Part shown: one piece after another, positions 26,501 through 36,279 of the stretch
How the letters are laid out: each line of letters begins with the position of its first letter
How positions within the stretch are numbered: the stretch's first letter is position 1
DNA from: Blastocatellia bacterium AA13
GTDB taxonomy: Bacteria > Acidobacteriota > Blastocatellia > UBA7656
Reading direction: 5' to 3'
Length of the DNA stretch: 53,066 nucleotides
NCBI GenBank assembly: GCA_003222245.1
Contig: QHVH01000023.1
Span: 85,215 to 138,280 of the forward strand
Translations under genes and position numbers: made by a program
The notes under the pieces: generated by a model
Told to the model about the DNA's origin: nothing
Databases searched by the model: none
What the model saw: only the letters and a program-made list of their open reading frames with translations

Positions 26501-26827
26501 GTCTTGCAACCGGTGCTGTATGCGCTTGCATGCGAGACGCTCCTAAAAGAACGTGTTGAGGCGGGCCGGCTCTATTACTGCACGGCCGACGGCGGCTACG
26601 AAGATCGAGTAGTCGAGATGAGAGATCTGAGCCGCGACATAGCAGGACAGGTAATCGACATTGTCGGTACGGCGCTCAATGAGGGGTTTCTACCGGCGCT
26701 CCCGGAGAAGGGCGCGTGCAACTGGTGCGACTATCGAATGGTCTGCGGGCCTTTCGAAGAGATTCGAACGGCTCGAAAACCGGCGGATCGGCTTGAAAAG
26801 ATTCACGACCTGAGAATGCTGCCGTGA
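23543..26827 (+). CDS. addB: AddB-like subunit: PD-(D/E)XK nuclease with Fe-S cluster
   Basis: The 1094-residue protein corresponds to the nuclease-bearing partner of an AddA-type helicase. The N-terminal two thirds are a helicase-like fold of the AddB kind without a clear Walker A lysine. The C-terminal nuclease has the first cluster cysteine in 'LQNYASCPYRFFL' (about residue 797), the active-site 'ATDHKTGKI', and the last three cysteines in 'CNWCDYRMVC' (about residues 1059-1068). The four-Cys spacing matches AddB iron-sulfur nuclease domains. The complex processes double-strand breaks for RecA-dependent repair. Its neighbour addA begins 72 bp downstream. Confidence 0.88.
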   Translation: MPDRAQNRLVVSPHNSGRLAAAARWVNSYGPDQELILLAANSDAADDFTRLIVGGRARFGLIKLTLDRLATRLAAATLAGRGLAPASDLSLSAILTRCVHSLLAQEKISYFAPICTRPGFPRAAAATIEELRMNCVRADDLRALERGGPDLAVLYELFAGELERQGLADRAARFEAALEAAASAPRAPLLLLDVRITSLLESRLISQLARQADSVFATSPRGDSRSMAYLCDALTCDPSDLLDESMSTSLASLRKHLFEESAPPLCDLDGSVDLKSWPGEAREAVEIARAVQTEAAGGVSFDRMAIFLRSSNEYRPHIEEAFQRAAIPVYFARGSTRPDSGGRAMLALLACAAERLSARRFAEYLSLSQVPSSSQATSPDPADGDAAWAPPESDLIPERMTASEPQSDKTNREPPVDPDAAVSVEGLVLAPWRWEELLVEASVIGGKDRWARRLAGLEREMTVRRQELTEEDEARAALLDRRLRDLIHLREFALPIIEKISGWPKSALWGDWIRHLTDLAAAAIREPEGVIKTIEELEPMAEVGPVDLDEVRVVLAPRLRELATPPPRRRYGAVFVGPADSARGLAFDIVFVPGLAEKLFPRKVIEDPILLDSERRRLESSNLITQRDRNEAERLALRLAIGAAANKVYLSFPRIDVQQGRPRVPSFYGLEILRSAQGDLPGFEKLGTMAETGAGARLGWPAPSNRNDAIDEAEYDLAVLAPIVDADPDAIAGAAHYLLTANPHLERALRARARRWLKRWTPADGLVEPDALAKAALELHQFSARSFSPTALQNYASCPYRFFLQAIHRLEPREEPAAIEVIDPLTRGSLFHHVQFRVLSALRASGTLPVTPSSLADAIKAVDHALDEAAARYEDELAPAIPKVWEDGINTIRADLREWLRRAADSRDGWVPYKFELSFGLSDRGREDEDPDSSDHAVLLPGGLQLRGSIDLVERRVDNAGAAIRATDHKTGKIRASKTAIVEGGHVLQPVLYALACETLLKERVEAGRLYYCTADGGYEDRVVEMRDLSRDIAGQVIDIVGTALNEGFLPALPEKGACNWCDYRMVCGPFEEIRTARKPADRLEKIHDLRMLP

Positions 26828-26898
26828 CGACCGGCTCTACCTGGGGGCTGACATGGCCAGTCGATTGATTTGCGCCGCCATTGATTTTCTCGACGTTG

Positions 26899-29800
26899 AT
26901 GAAAAATCAACTCACAAATGAAACTCTCGCGGATACCGCTGCGAGGAACCGCATTCGAACGGACCTCGACACGACTCTTGTTGTAGAAGCCGCGGCGGGC
27001 ACAGGCAAGACGAGCGAGCTTGTGGCGAGGATGATAGCCGCGTTGAAGTCGGGACGCGCGCGCCTCAACAGCATGATAGCGGTCACCTTCACCGATGCCG
27101 CCGCGGGCGAGCTCAAGCTCAGATTGCGGGCGGAGATTGAAAAAACGAGACAGGATCCGCGATGCCCGCCCGACGAGAAGAAACGCCTTACCGACGCGTT
27201 GCCGCAGCTCGAAGAGGCGCGGATCGGAACCATTCACTCATTCTGCAGCGACCTCCTTAAAGAACGGCCGGTTGAAGCCGGTATTGATCCCGCCTTCGAG
27301 GTCGCCGCGGACGAAATCGCGCGGCCCTTATTCGATCTGGCATTCGATCGATGGTTCGAGCGGCAGCTTGCCGCTCCGGGTGAGGCCGTCCGCCGAATCC
27401 TTCGACGCCGAACACGCAATGACGGCCCAAGGTCGATTCTGCGAGCCGCGGCATGGCAGTTGTCGGAGCGGCGCGACTTCCCTTCTCCATGGCGGCGAAG
27501 CGCCGACTTCAATCGGACGGAGTTGATTGACGGGCTTATAGCGGAAATGAAATCGCTCGCCGCATGGGTGAGCAAGGGTGACCCTGACGATTTCTTCATT
27601 CGCTCCCTTGCGGAGCTCGATGTATTCGTCAACGAAGTGACTCGCACCGAAACCGTCACCGGCGAACGCGACTACGACGGAATCGAAGCGCGCCTGACTG
27701 TATTCAATCGGAGATGGCATTCGGAATGGGTCGGCTACAAGCGCAAAGACGATACTATGCCGAAGGCGGAGCTTATCGAGCGCCGGAATCTGCTCAAGCA
27801 GCGGATGGAGTCATTCCTTACGGCGGCCGGGGCCGATCTGGCGCCCATGCTTCGCGACGACCTCTGGGAAGTGATCGAGGAATATCATCGCCTCAAAGAA
27901 CAGGCGGGATGCCTCGATTTTCTCGACCTGCTTCTACGAGCCCGCGATCTTGTTCGACACCGCCAAGACATACGCTCCGAGCTTCAACAACGCATCACCC
28001 ACATCTATGTAGACGAGTTCCAGGACACCGATCCGCTTCAGGCGGAAATTCTAATGTTGATCGCGGGCAATGACAGCGCTGAAACCGATTGGCGAAAGGT
28101 GAAGCCCGCGCCTGGGAGGCTCTTCATCGTAGGCGATCCAAAACAGTCGATCTATCGATTCCGGCGCGCCGATGTTGAACTGTATGAGCAGGTCAAGCAA
28201 CAGGTCATTGCCGCAGGCGGCGCGCCCGTTGAATTGAGCGTGAGCTTTCGCGCCGTGCCTGAGATTCAACAGGCGGTGAACGCGGCCTTCTCCGAAATTA
28301 TGAGCGGGAGACTCGATGTCGGCTCGCGTCAGGCTCGCTATACGCCTCTTCGCGAATGCCGTCCGTCGATAGAAGGCCAGCCGGCCGTAGTAGCGCTGCC
28401 GACGCCCGCGCCTTATGGCGACTACGGCAAGATCGTGAAGTTCCGGATCGAGGAATCGCTTCCTGACGTTATGGCCGCGTACGCCGAATGGCTGGTCAAA
28501 GACAGCGGTTGGTCGGTCTCCGAACGAAGCGGAAACAAGAGGGCGATAGCTCCTCGAGACATCTGCATGCTCTTTCGCAGGTTTCGGCATTTCGGCAGCG
28601 ATGTAACTCGACCTTATGTTCGCGCGCTCGAAGCTCGAGGGCTTCCTCACCTGCTCGTCGGCGGCAGCTCGTTTCACGCCCGAGAAGAGGTAGAGGCAAT
28701 CAGAAACGCGCTGAACGCGATCGAGCGGCCGGACGACGAGCTCTCCCTGTTTGCAACCTTGAAAGGGCCTCTGTTCGCGCTTAGCGATTCACAGCTTCTC
28801 TCTTACCGAACCCGAGTCAGCCTTAATTATTTCAGAACGGTTCCCGAAGACCTGCCCGAGTCTCTATCCGAAGTCGTGGACGCATTATCGATCCTTCGTG
28901 AGCTTCATCGCGGGCGAAATCTCAGGCCGATCGCCAACACGATAGGACGGCTTCTGGCGGAAACAAGAGCGCACGCGGGACTGGCGATCTGGCCCACGGG
29001 CGAGCAGGCGCTAGCAAACATCACCCGTTTGATGGATATGGCTCGAAGAGCCGAACGGAACGGCGTGAACTCGTTCAGAGCTTTCGTGGATTGGCTCGAG
29101 GACCAAGCGCAGCGCGGCGAGGCAAGCGACGCCCCGATAATCGAAGAGGGTGCGGCGGGCGTCCGGCTGATGACCGTTCACAAGGCCAAAGGGCTGGAGT
29201 TTCCGGTGGTGCTTCTCGCGGATATGACTGCACGCGAGGCGCGCGAGCCTTCTATCTGGTCCGATCCGGAAAAGGGCCTCTGCGTGATGAAGCTCGCGGG
29301 CTGTCTGCCTCCGGAACTGCAGGAGCACGCCGAAGAAGAGATGGCGCTCGAACGCGATGAAGCCGCCCGAGTGCTTTACGTAGCCGCGACGCGAGCGCGC
29401 GATCTGCTGGTCGTGCCCGTGGTCGGCGACGCGCCGCAAGACGGATGGATCGGCCTGTTGAATCGCGTGGTTTACCCGCCCGCTAAATCCGCTCGCCAGC
29501 CCGAGACTTCCAGCCCGGCGGGATGTCCGGAATTCGGCTCGGACAGCGTTCCGATGCGGCCTCAGAACGCGGTGAGACCGGCCGACTCCGTAGCGCCGGG
29601 CTTGCACAAACCTGAAGTCGGCGAGCATCGAGTCGTCTGGTGGGACCCTCTCACTCTGCGGCTCAACGTGAAGGAAGCCGTCGGTCAGCGCCAGACGAGA
29701 CTGCTTCAAGCCGATGAAGACGGAATCAAGTCACAGGCGGGAATCCGGGCTCACGCTGAATGGCAGTCGACTCGCAAGCGCGTGCGCCAACAGGCAGGCG

Positions 29801-30447
29801 CGCCGCGCGTTAACGTCATCACCGCGACCGAGCACGCGGTTTCAATGGCTGAATTGCCCGCTCATCCCACACCCGATATCGTGAAGCCTGCCGCGCCATC
29901 CGGCGATATTCAGCGATCGCTCTTCGATCTGATCGAACAATCGGCGGCCGTGAAAGAGAGGGCTCCAACGGTATCCATTAAATCCGCGGGCCCGACGATC
30001 TCTCGGCCGCACGGACAGCGATTCGGAACGCTGGTTCACGCCGTGCTCTCGATCGTGGAGCTGAATGCCGACCGCGCCGCCGTCGAGCGAACGGCCCAGC
30101 TTCAAGGACGAGTGCTTGGCGCTACGGCTGAAGAAATACGCGCGGCCTCGACTACTGTTGTCCGAGCTTTGGCGCATTCACTGTTTGTCGATGCGAGAGA
30201 AGCCGCATCGGCGGGGGCTTGTCGTCGAGAATCGCCGATTACTATGCCGCTCGAAGAGGGCGTGATTCTCGAAGGCGTCGTCGATCTCGCGTTTTTGAAA
30301 AACGATGAATGGGTCGTCGTAGACTTCAAGACCGATATGGAATTGGGTGACCGCATCGAGGAATATCGGCGCCAGGCGGCTCTGTATGTCGAAGCGATCT
30401 CCCGAGCTACCGGCAAATCGGCGCGAGGGTTCATCCTCAAAATATGA
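26899..30447 (+). CDS. addA: AddA-like UvrD-family helicase/nuclease
   Basis: I prefer the ATG at 26899 (1182 residues) over an upstream TTG at 26881; neither has a strong ribosome-binding site. Motifs in order are Walker A 'VVEAAAGTGKTSELVARM' (about residue 30), 'AVTFTDAAAGELKLRLR', 'IGTIHSFCSDLL', DExx-box 'YVDEFQDTDPLQ', 'IVGDPKQSIYRFRRADV', the motif with 'VRLMTVHKAKGLEFPVV' and 'LYVAATRARDLLVV'. A C-terminal PD-(D/E)XK nuclease ends with 'WVVVDFKTDMEL'. Together with AddB it should form the AddAB double-strand-break resection machine. The last 11 bases overlap the end of the convergent cdsA gene. Confidence 0.92.
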   Translation: MKNQLTNETLADTAARNRIRTDLDTTLVVEAAAGTGKTSELVARMIAALKSGRARLNSMIAVTFTDAAAGELKLRLRAEIEKTRQDPRCPPDEKKRLTDALPQLEEARIGTIHSFCSDLLKERPVEAGIDPAFEVAADEIARPLFDLAFDRWFERQLAAPGEAVRRILRRRTRNDGPRSILRAAAWQLSERRDFPSPWRRSADFNRTELIDGLIAEMKSLAAWVSKGDPDDFFIRSLAELDVFVNEVTRTETVTGERDYDGIEARLTVFNRRWHSEWVGYKRKDDTMPKAELIERRNLLKQRMESFLTAAGADLAPMLRDDLWEVIEEYHRLKEQAGCLDFLDLLLRARDLVRHRQDIRSELQQRITHIYVDEFQDTDPLQAEILMLIAGNDSAETDWRKVKPAPGRLFIVGDPKQSIYRFRRADVELYEQVKQQVIAAGGAPVELSVSFRAVPEIQQAVNAAFSEIMSGRLDVGSRQARYTPLRECRPSIEGQPAVVALPTPAPYGDYGKIVKFRIEESLPDVMAAYAEWLVKDSGWSVSERSGNKRAIAPRDICMLFRRFRHFGSDVTRPYVRALEARGLPHLLVGGSSFHAREEVEAIRNALNAIERPDDELSLFATLKGPLFALSDSQLLSYRTRVSLNYFRTVPEDLPESLSEVVDALSILRELHRGRNLRPIANTIGRLLAETRAHAGLAIWPTGEQALANITRLMDMARRAERNGVNSFRAFVDWLEDQAQRGEASDAPIIEEGAAGVRLMTVHKAKGLEFPVVLLADMTAREAREPSIWSDPEKGLCVMKLAGCLPPELQEHAEEEMALERDEAARVLYVAATRARDLLVVPVVGDAPQDGWIGLLNRVVYPPAKSARQPETSSPAGCPEFGSDSVPMRPQNAVRPADSVAPGLHKPEVGEHRVVWWDPLTLRLNVKEAVGQRQTRLLQADEDGIKSQAGIRAHAEWQSTRKRVRQQAGAPRVNVITATEHAVSMAELPAHPTPDIVKPAAPSGDIQRSLFDLIEQSAAVKERAPTVSIKSAGPTISRPHGQRFGTLVHAVLSIVELNADRAAVERTAQLQGRVLGATAEEIRAASTTVVRALAHSLFVDAREAASAGACRRESPITMPLEEGVILEGVVDLAFLKNDEWVVVDFKTDMELGDRIEEYRRQAALYVEAISRATGKSARGFILKI

Positions 30448-31255
30448 ATAGCCAGCGAGCGTAGAGGTATATGAGCGGCGCGCAGAAGAACGCGCTGTCC
30501 AGACGATCCAGCATACCGCCGTGACCGGGAAGAATTTTCGAAGAATCTTTCACGTTCGAGCCCCGCTTCAACTGCGATTCCGCGAGGTCTCCAACCGGCC
30601 CAATCGCGCCGATAAGCGCGCCTAGAATAATTGAATCAAGCAGTGGAAGATCATTGAAGAACGTCAGCTTGCAAATCGGACCCGTAGCCGCGGCAACCAG
30701 CAGCCCTCCGATCAACCCCTCAACAGTTTTGCCCGGGCTGATTTTCGGAGCGAGCTTGCGGCGCCCGAATCCTCGGCCAACATAGTACGCTCCGGTGTCG
30801 GCCATCATTACGAACGCAAAGAATAGCGTAAGCAGCTTTGAAGCGAGATGAGTATGCTCCGCGGTATCCGGAAGCATTCTGATTCCGATCAAGAAAGCGC
30901 CGAGAAGCGGCGCGTATGCCACTCCAAAAACGGTAGTCGATACGGAAGCGAGAACGGTGTTCATCTCCTGCTCGCTGAACAAAGACCAGGCGAATGCGAT
31001 ACACGTGGCGGCGGCGAGCACCGCGCCTATCCATCCGGGATGGCCGACAATAAAGCAGGCCGGCACTCCAAGCGCTGCCGCATAGCCGGGCAGCCTGTAG
31101 GGAGCGGCGCCGGTTCGCGCGCTCAGATTGTAGAACTCTCCAAGGGCGAGAATTAACGCGACGACCGCAATGATATTGAAGTAGTACGGATTGCGGCTCC
31201 AGATGGCGAACAGAAGAATCGGCAGTGCTACCACAGCGGTTAGTATTCGCTTCAT
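30437..31255 (-). CDS. cdsA: Phosphatidate cytidylyltransferase CdsA
   Basis: The 272-residue membrane protein has six to eight hydrophobic segments and the signature 'SQLKRGSNVKDSSKILPGHG' continuing Gly-Met-Leu-Asp-Arg-Leu-Asp, a full match to the CDS family. It makes CDP-diacylglycerol for phospholipid synthesis. It is third in the run truA-uppS-cdsA, 49 bp after uppS. It overlaps the 3' end of addA on the opposite strand by 11 bp. Confidence 0.95.
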   Translation of the reverse strand: MKRILTAVVALPILLFAIWSRNPYYFNIIAVVALILALGEFYNLSARTGAAPYRLPGYAAALGVPACFIVGHPGWIGAVLAAATCIAFAWSLFSEQEMNTVLASVSTTVFGVAYAPLLGAFLIGIRMLPDTAEHTHLASKLLTLFFAFVMMADTGAYYVGRGFGRRKLAPKISPGKTVEGLIGGLLVAAATGPICKLTFFNDLPLLDSIILGALIGAIGPVGDLAESQLKRGSNVKDSSKILPGHGGMLDRLDSAFFCAPLIYLYARWLFIF

Positions 31256-31304
31256 AAGGCGTGAGTCGTAGCGTGGAGAGGTTTCGCCGCTGCCGTTGAA
31301 CCGC

Positions 31305-32126
31305 TTATTTCATATTGGCGACGAGAGGTTCGGTTTTGGCAGGTTTGATATCGCCGTAGCGCCGGTCGCGCTTTTGAAAATCGATGATGGCTTCGAATAG
31401 ATCGGCGCGTCGGAAATCGGGCCAGAGTTTCTCCGTCACGTAGATCTCGCTGTAGGCGATCTGCCAGAGCAGAAAGTTTGAAACGCGCATCTCGCCGCTG
31501 GTTCGAATTAACAGATCGGGATCGGGAAGGCCCGCGGTGAACAAGTTTCGTTCGATGTCGTGTTCGGTGATGTCTTCGGGGTTCTGATTTCTCACGAGAG
31601 CTTCGGTGACCAGGCGGCGGCAGGCCTCGACTATTTCGCAACGGCCGCTGTAGTTCAAAGCCACGTTCAACTGCAACCCGGTGCAGGCGGCGGTTTCACG
31701 CCTGGCCCGATCGATCTCGCGCATCACCACGCTGTCCAGCCGTTCATCGCGCCCGATCGTCTGAAACCGAATGTTGTTTTCCTTCAGGGTGGCTACTTCT
31801 TTTCTGATGAACTCGATAAGCAGCGCCATTAACGCTTCGACTTCCAGCCGCGGGCGCTTCCAGTTTTCAGTCGAAAAGGCGTACAGCGTCAGATACCGAA
31901 TGCCGAGGCGGGCGGCTGCTTCAACGGTCGCTCTTACGGATTCGGCGCCCGCGCGATGCCCCGCCACGCGAGGCAGGCTCCGACGTGCGGCCCAGCGTCC
32001 GTTGCCGTCCATTATGATTGCAATATGTGATGGAATCGCGGCAGGATCTAGCTGCCTGAGAAGAAACTCATCCCTCGAACCGCTGTCTACGATCCCTTCA
32101 AAATCTTTGAGGAAGTCATTGCTCAT
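31305..32126 (-). CDS. uppS: Isoprenyl (undecaprenyl) diphosphate synthase UppS
   Basis: The 273-residue cis-prenyltransferase has 'HIAIIMDGNGRWAARRSLP' with the catalytic Asp, 'GHRAGAESVRATVEAAARLG', 'LTLYAFSTENWKRP', and 'LLIRTSGEMRVSNFLLWQIA' with 'WPDF' nearby. It builds the C55 lipid carrier for cell-wall synthesis, which matches its position next to cdsA. An N-terminal extension of about 25 residues before the core is somewhat long. Confidence 0.95.
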   Translation of the reverse strand: MSNDFLKDFEGIVDSGSRDEFLLRQLDPAAIPSHIAIIMDGNGRWAARRSLPRVAGHRAGAESVRATVEAAARLGIRYLTLYAFSTENWKRPRLEVEALMALLIEFIRKEVATLKENNIRFQTIGRDERLDSVVMREIDRARRETAACTGLQLNVALNYSGRCEIVEACRRLVTEALVRNQNPEDITEHDIERNLFTAGLPDPDLLIRTSGEMRVSNFLLWQIAYSEIYVTEKLWPDFRRADLFEAIIDFQKRDRRYGDIKPAKTEPLVANMK

Positions 32127-32158
32127 CTCATTCGATTTGGGATGAATCAGCCGTCACT

Positions 32159-32893
32159 TTAATAGTCAACTTGCATCAAAGTCAACCCGAGCGCAGGAGC
32201 CGTAGGCCCTGCCAGGGAGCGATCGCCGCGCTCGATGGTTTTCGCGATGATTTCAGGCGGTCGATGACCGCGGCCGACTTCTATAAGCGTACCCGCGATC
32301 GCCCGAACCATGTACCGAAGGAATCCGTTCGCCGCAACCGTGACGGATACGATACTGCCTTCGCGCTCGACGTCGACCCGAGCAATCGTGCGCACCGTCG
32401 TCTCGACATCGGTAGCCTTAACCGTGAAGCCGATGAAGTCGTGCTTGCCTATGAGAAAAGCCCCTCCCTCGCGCATCAAATCCAGATTCAGAGGCGCTCT
32501 GTGCTGATGAACGTATCGCCTCAGAAAAGGGCTGACCACATCGGCGTTCCAAATTTGATATCGATAAGTTTTTTGCTTCGCGTGAACACGCGGGTGAAAC
32601 CAATCTTCCACAAACTCAACGCATCTAACGCGAACGTCACGATCAATGTTTGCATTGATGGCGTCTCTCAGGATTCGCTCATTGAGGCCGGTTTCGAGTC
32701 TCGCGCTCGCGACCTGTCCAAGCGCGTGAACTCCCGCATCAGTCCGGCCGGCCGCGTGCACGGTCACCGGCTTGCCGTCGATACGGGTAAGCGCCTTCGT
32801 CAATTCAGCTTGAATCGTGCGGCCATTCGGTTGAATCTGCCAGCCGTTAAAATCGGTTCCGTCATATTCGAGGATGAGCCTGGTGTTGCGCAT
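32159..32893 (-). CDS. truA: tRNA pseudouridine synthase A
   Basis: At 244 residues with 'LILEYDGTDFNGWQIQPNG' at the N-terminus, the catalytic Asp in 'VHAAGRTDAGVHALGQ', and 'GNGFLRYMVR'-type and 'ALGLTLMQVDY' C-terminal strands. It isomerises uridines 38-40 in the anticodon arm. It is first in a minus-strand run with uppS (32 bp gap) and cdsA. Confidence 0.96.
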   Translation of the reverse strand: MRNTRLILEYDGTDFNGWQIQPNGRTIQAELTKALTRIDGKPVTVHAAGRTDAGVHALGQVASARLETGLNERILRDAINANIDRDVRVRCVEFVEDWFHPRVHAKQKTYRYQIWNADVVSPFLRRYVHQHRAPLNLDLMREGGAFLIGKHDFIGFTVKATDVETTVRTIARVDVEREGSIVSVTVAANGFLRYMVRAIAGTLIEVGRGHRPPEIIAKTIERGDRSLAGPTAPALGLTLMQVDY

Positions 32894-32939
32894 TGAGTCA
32901 GCACCGTTCTTTATGCTGTGTGCATTTGATGGCGTCAGC

Positions 32940-33200
32940 TAAGGGCCTAAAGGGCCGGCGCATTACCAGGGCACGCGAGCAGCTCGACCATCTGTTCAGG
33001 CCTGAAAGGCCGACGATAAGCCAGGGGAAGCGCGTCGGCTGACCATTTGTGCCCCTACCTGATCGAGAGTTCATGCTTATGCAGGCCTGAAAGGCCGACT
33101 ATAAAATAGCCAAGGGGCAAGCGCGTAGCGCGCCGCCCCTGGTCACGGCGCGCCCGCACCTTCTAGCGCTGAAGGCGCGACATAAGCATTTCGTTGCCGC
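32940..33200. repeat. Dispersed GGCCTGAAAGGCC repeat family
   Basis: The phrase GGCCTGAAAGGCCGAC, itself a short hairpin (GGCCT-GAA-AGGCC), occurs at about 33000 and 33094, with a diverged copy at about 32943. Each is followed by an ATAA/ATAG-x-CCAGGGG or CAAGGGG phrase. A further diverged copy is at about 43070. No gene is supported here. Confidence 0.7.
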
Positions 33201-33300
33201 GCTCAGAAAAACTTACGATCATCTTTAGCTCATTTCGCACTCGCATCGGTTCGCTCCTGGATTTCCCAGAAAGTCGCTTGGCGCTTCTTCTCTCGCGCCT

Positions 33301-33460
33301 CAGGGAACATAACAACCTCTCTCTAGCACCGGGGGCTGCGCTTTGCTGGCCCCCGGCTATTGACGCGTTCCCCGTCAGGGAACATATCTACCTCTCCATC
33401 GCACCGGGGGCTGCGCTTTGCTGGCCCCCGGCTATTGACGCGTTCCCCGTCAGGGAACAT
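33301..33460. repeat. 75-bp tandem repeat, two copies plus a partial third
   Basis: CAGGGAACAT recurs at 33301, 33376 and 33451, exactly 75 bp apart. The first two units are nearly identical, carrying CACCGGGGGCTGCGC and a long GC-rich hairpin (CCGGGGGC facing GCCCCCGG). The period is 25 codons, so a plus-strand frame stays open through it, but nothing suggests translation. Confidence 0.9.
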
Positions 33461-33466
33461 ACCTAC

Positions 33467-33526
33467 CTCTCATCTCTCATCTCTAATCTCTCATCTCTCA
33501 TCTCACCTCTCACTCCCACCTCTCTC

Positions 33527-33540
<14 letters not shown>
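33467..33540. repeat. TCTCATC heptamer tract at the 3' end of the ABC gene
   Basis: Imperfect repeats of TCTCATC and CACCTCTC run from the end of the 75-bp array into the last codons of the ABC ATPase gene, whose stop codon is at 33527. The tract is low complexity and prone to slippage. Confidence 0.8.
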
Positions 33541-34513
<973 letters not shown>

Positions 34514-34593
34514 GCCGAATTTCAAACAGAGATCACGTTGCGGCTCCTGAGTACCAACTTGCGGTGTCTACCGGCGCTTGACGATCAACTGTA

Positions 34594-34616
34594 AGGGCGG
34601 GCGTCCCTGCCCGCCG
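34594..34616. repeat. GC-rich hairpin between the ABC and amidohydrolase genes
   Basis: GGCGGGC (34596-34602) and GCCCGCC (34609-34615) form a perfect 7-bp stem with a 6-nt loop. It resembles the stem at 13447-13484 and is not followed by a T run, so it looks like another copy of the dispersed hairpin family rather than a terminator. The rest of the 266-bp gap shows nothing clear. Confidence 0.5.
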
Positions 34617-34779
34617 CTCTTGAGAAATCGATCAACGATTGAGAATTGAGCGGCTCTATGAAAGGGGCGCCGTGGAGGGCCGCCCGTACATTCCGGATGC
34701 AGCGCACGCTTTCCTTCGACGACGACACGGCCAAAATGTTCACAGAGGGCGGCGAGTCCGAAAGCGCGCGGGGCGAGCC

Positions 34780-36072
34780 TCACTTGATAACCGAACCGCC
34801 CTTCATCACAAAGCTCACGTGTTCGAGGACCGTCACATCCGCTATCGGATCTCGACTGACGGCAATAATGTCGGCGAACTTGCCGGCTTCGATCGCGCCG
34901 ACGCGATCACTCCAGCTCAAGAGATCGGCCGCGTTCACCGTTGCGGCTTGAATGGCCTGCATAGGCGTCAGGCCCCAGCGAACCATATGAGCAAACTGCT
35001 TTGCGTTCCAACCGTGAGGGTAGACTCCGGCGTCGGTGCCGAAGGCTATCTTGACTCCGGCTTTTGCGGCTCGTTGGAAGTTTTCGCGCTGGGCGCGGCC
35101 GACCTTTCGCTCCTTCTCTATGATCTTGTCCGGATAACCCAGCCGCGTGTATTCGGCGAGAATATAATCGTCGTTGTAGATATCGGCGACGAGATAAGTT
35201 CCCTTCTGCTTCATCAACTGTATGCCCTCGTCGTCGATCAAGCTGCCGTGTTCGATCGAAGCAACACCGGCGCGAACGGCGCGTTTGATGCCTTCGGTTC
35301 CGTGCGCGTGAGCGGCGACTTTCTTGCCCCACATCGCGGCTTCTTCGACAACCGCGTTCATCTCCTCCTGTGAGAACTGCGGAGCGCCGACCGATTCTTC
35401 TTCGGAAAGCACGCCGGCGGTCGCGAGCAGTTTAATTAGATCGGCGCCGTTTTTGATCTCGAACCGAATCAGCTTTCTTATCTCATTCACTCCATCGGCA
35501 ATTCCGGAAAAACTCCCGAATTTCAGATAAGGGGAAAAGCCGGTGACATCGCCGTGCCCTCCGGTCGCTCCAACCGTGAGCGTAGCCACTTGCATCCGAG
35601 GCCCGACGACTGCGCCCGAGTCGATCGCGTTCCGAAGCGCTACGTCGATGAATTCGGGGGCGCCGACGTCGCGAATCGTCGTAAAGCCCGCTTCGAGGGT
35701 TCGCCTCGCATAGACGTGCGCGGATACGGCAACATCGATCGGGCTCTTTCTAAAGAGGTCTTCGTAATAGTTCGTGGGCTGCGAGGTTACGTGAGTATGG
35801 CAATCGATAAGACCCGGCAGGACGGTCGAGCTCGACAGGTCGATCACCTTCGCATCGGAAGGGGCGTGCGACGCGACTTCTTTTGAAGGGCCGACCTCTT
35901 TGATGCGCTCGTCCTCAATGAGAATGGATTGGTCGGTGAGAACCCGGCCGTTCTTAACGTCGACAAGACGGCCCGCCTTGATCAGGGTTATTTTCTTCGG
36001 GAGCGACTGCGCCGAAACGGAGGTGAGGGTGAAGACTAACAAGGCGCAGAGCGAAGCCGCCTTTCGAATCAT
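34780..36072 (-). CDS. Secreted amidohydrolase (imidazolonepropionase/prolidase-like)
   Basis: The start at 36072 (430 residues) follows AAGGAG closely and gives the signal peptide MIRKAASLCALLVFTLTSVSAQ. Motifs are 'GLIDCHTHVTSQ' (His-x-His), a Lys in 'GADLIKLLA', 'VAAHAHGTEGIKRAV', 'SIEHGS' and 'AFGTDAGVYPHG' with the late Asp. It is of the same superfamily as the enzyme at 4312-5859 but not its recent duplicate. Relatives hydrolyse Xaa-Pro or carboxypeptidase-type substrates outside the cytoplasm; the actual substrate here is unknown. Confidence 0.92.
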   Translation of the reverse strand: MIRKAASLCALLVFTLTSVSAQSLPKKITLIKAGRLVDVKNGRVLTDQSILIEDERIKEVGPSKEVASHAPSDAKVIDLSSSTVLPGLIDCHTHVTSQPTNYYEDLFRKSPIDVAVSAHVYARRTLEAGFTTIRDVGAPEFIDVALRNAIDSGAVVGPRMQVATLTVGATGGHGDVTGFSPYLKFGSFSGIADGVNEIRKLIRFEIKNGADLIKLLATAGVLSEEESVGAPQFSQEEMNAVVEEAAMWGKKVAAHAHGTEGIKRAVRAGVASIEHGSLIDDEGIQLMKQKGTYLVADIYNDDYILAEYTRLGYPDKIIEKERKVGRAQRENFQRAAKAGVKIAFGTDAGVYPHGWNAKQFAHMVRWGLTPMQAIQAATVNAADLLSWSDRVGAIEAGKFADIIAVSRDPIADVTVLEHVSFVMKGGSVIK

Positions 36073-36175
36073 ACGAGTCTCCTTGAATGATGATCTGAAA
36101 ACCGGAACTCTAGCAGAGTTCAATCGGCGTGCAAAACTTCCGCTCTATGTGCTTTGAGCCCAGACCGCCGTGGAA

Positions 36176-36198
36176 CCGCCGGGTCTTTAACCTGGCGG
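36176..36198. repeat. Hairpin CCGCCGGGT-CTTTA-ACCTGGCGG
   Basis: A 9-bp stem with one G-U pair and a 5-nt loop lies in the 207-bp gap before the bicupin gene. It is not followed by a T run and probably belongs to the same hairpin repeat family as those at 13.5 and 22.5 kb. Confidence 0.45.
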
Positions 36199-36279
36199 CT
36201 GACAGGAACCGGAAGCGGGTTGTATTATTCCAGCCCTCGACCATCTTTACTCAATTATGTCCCGTGATTGGAGGTAGCT

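Noticed and set aside
23543-30447. AddA/AddB pair as a new defence system
   Set aside because: All helicase, nuclease and iron-sulfur motifs match the known double-strand-break repair complex; nothing suggests a new role.
33301-33460. CRISPR array
   Set aside because: The 75-bp units are whole-unit duplicates rather than short repeats with unique spacers.
36124-36279. tRNA or small RNA gene before the bicupin gene
   Set aside because: The stem-loop at 36176-36198 is isolated, with no cloverleaf, no T-loop sequence and no T run.
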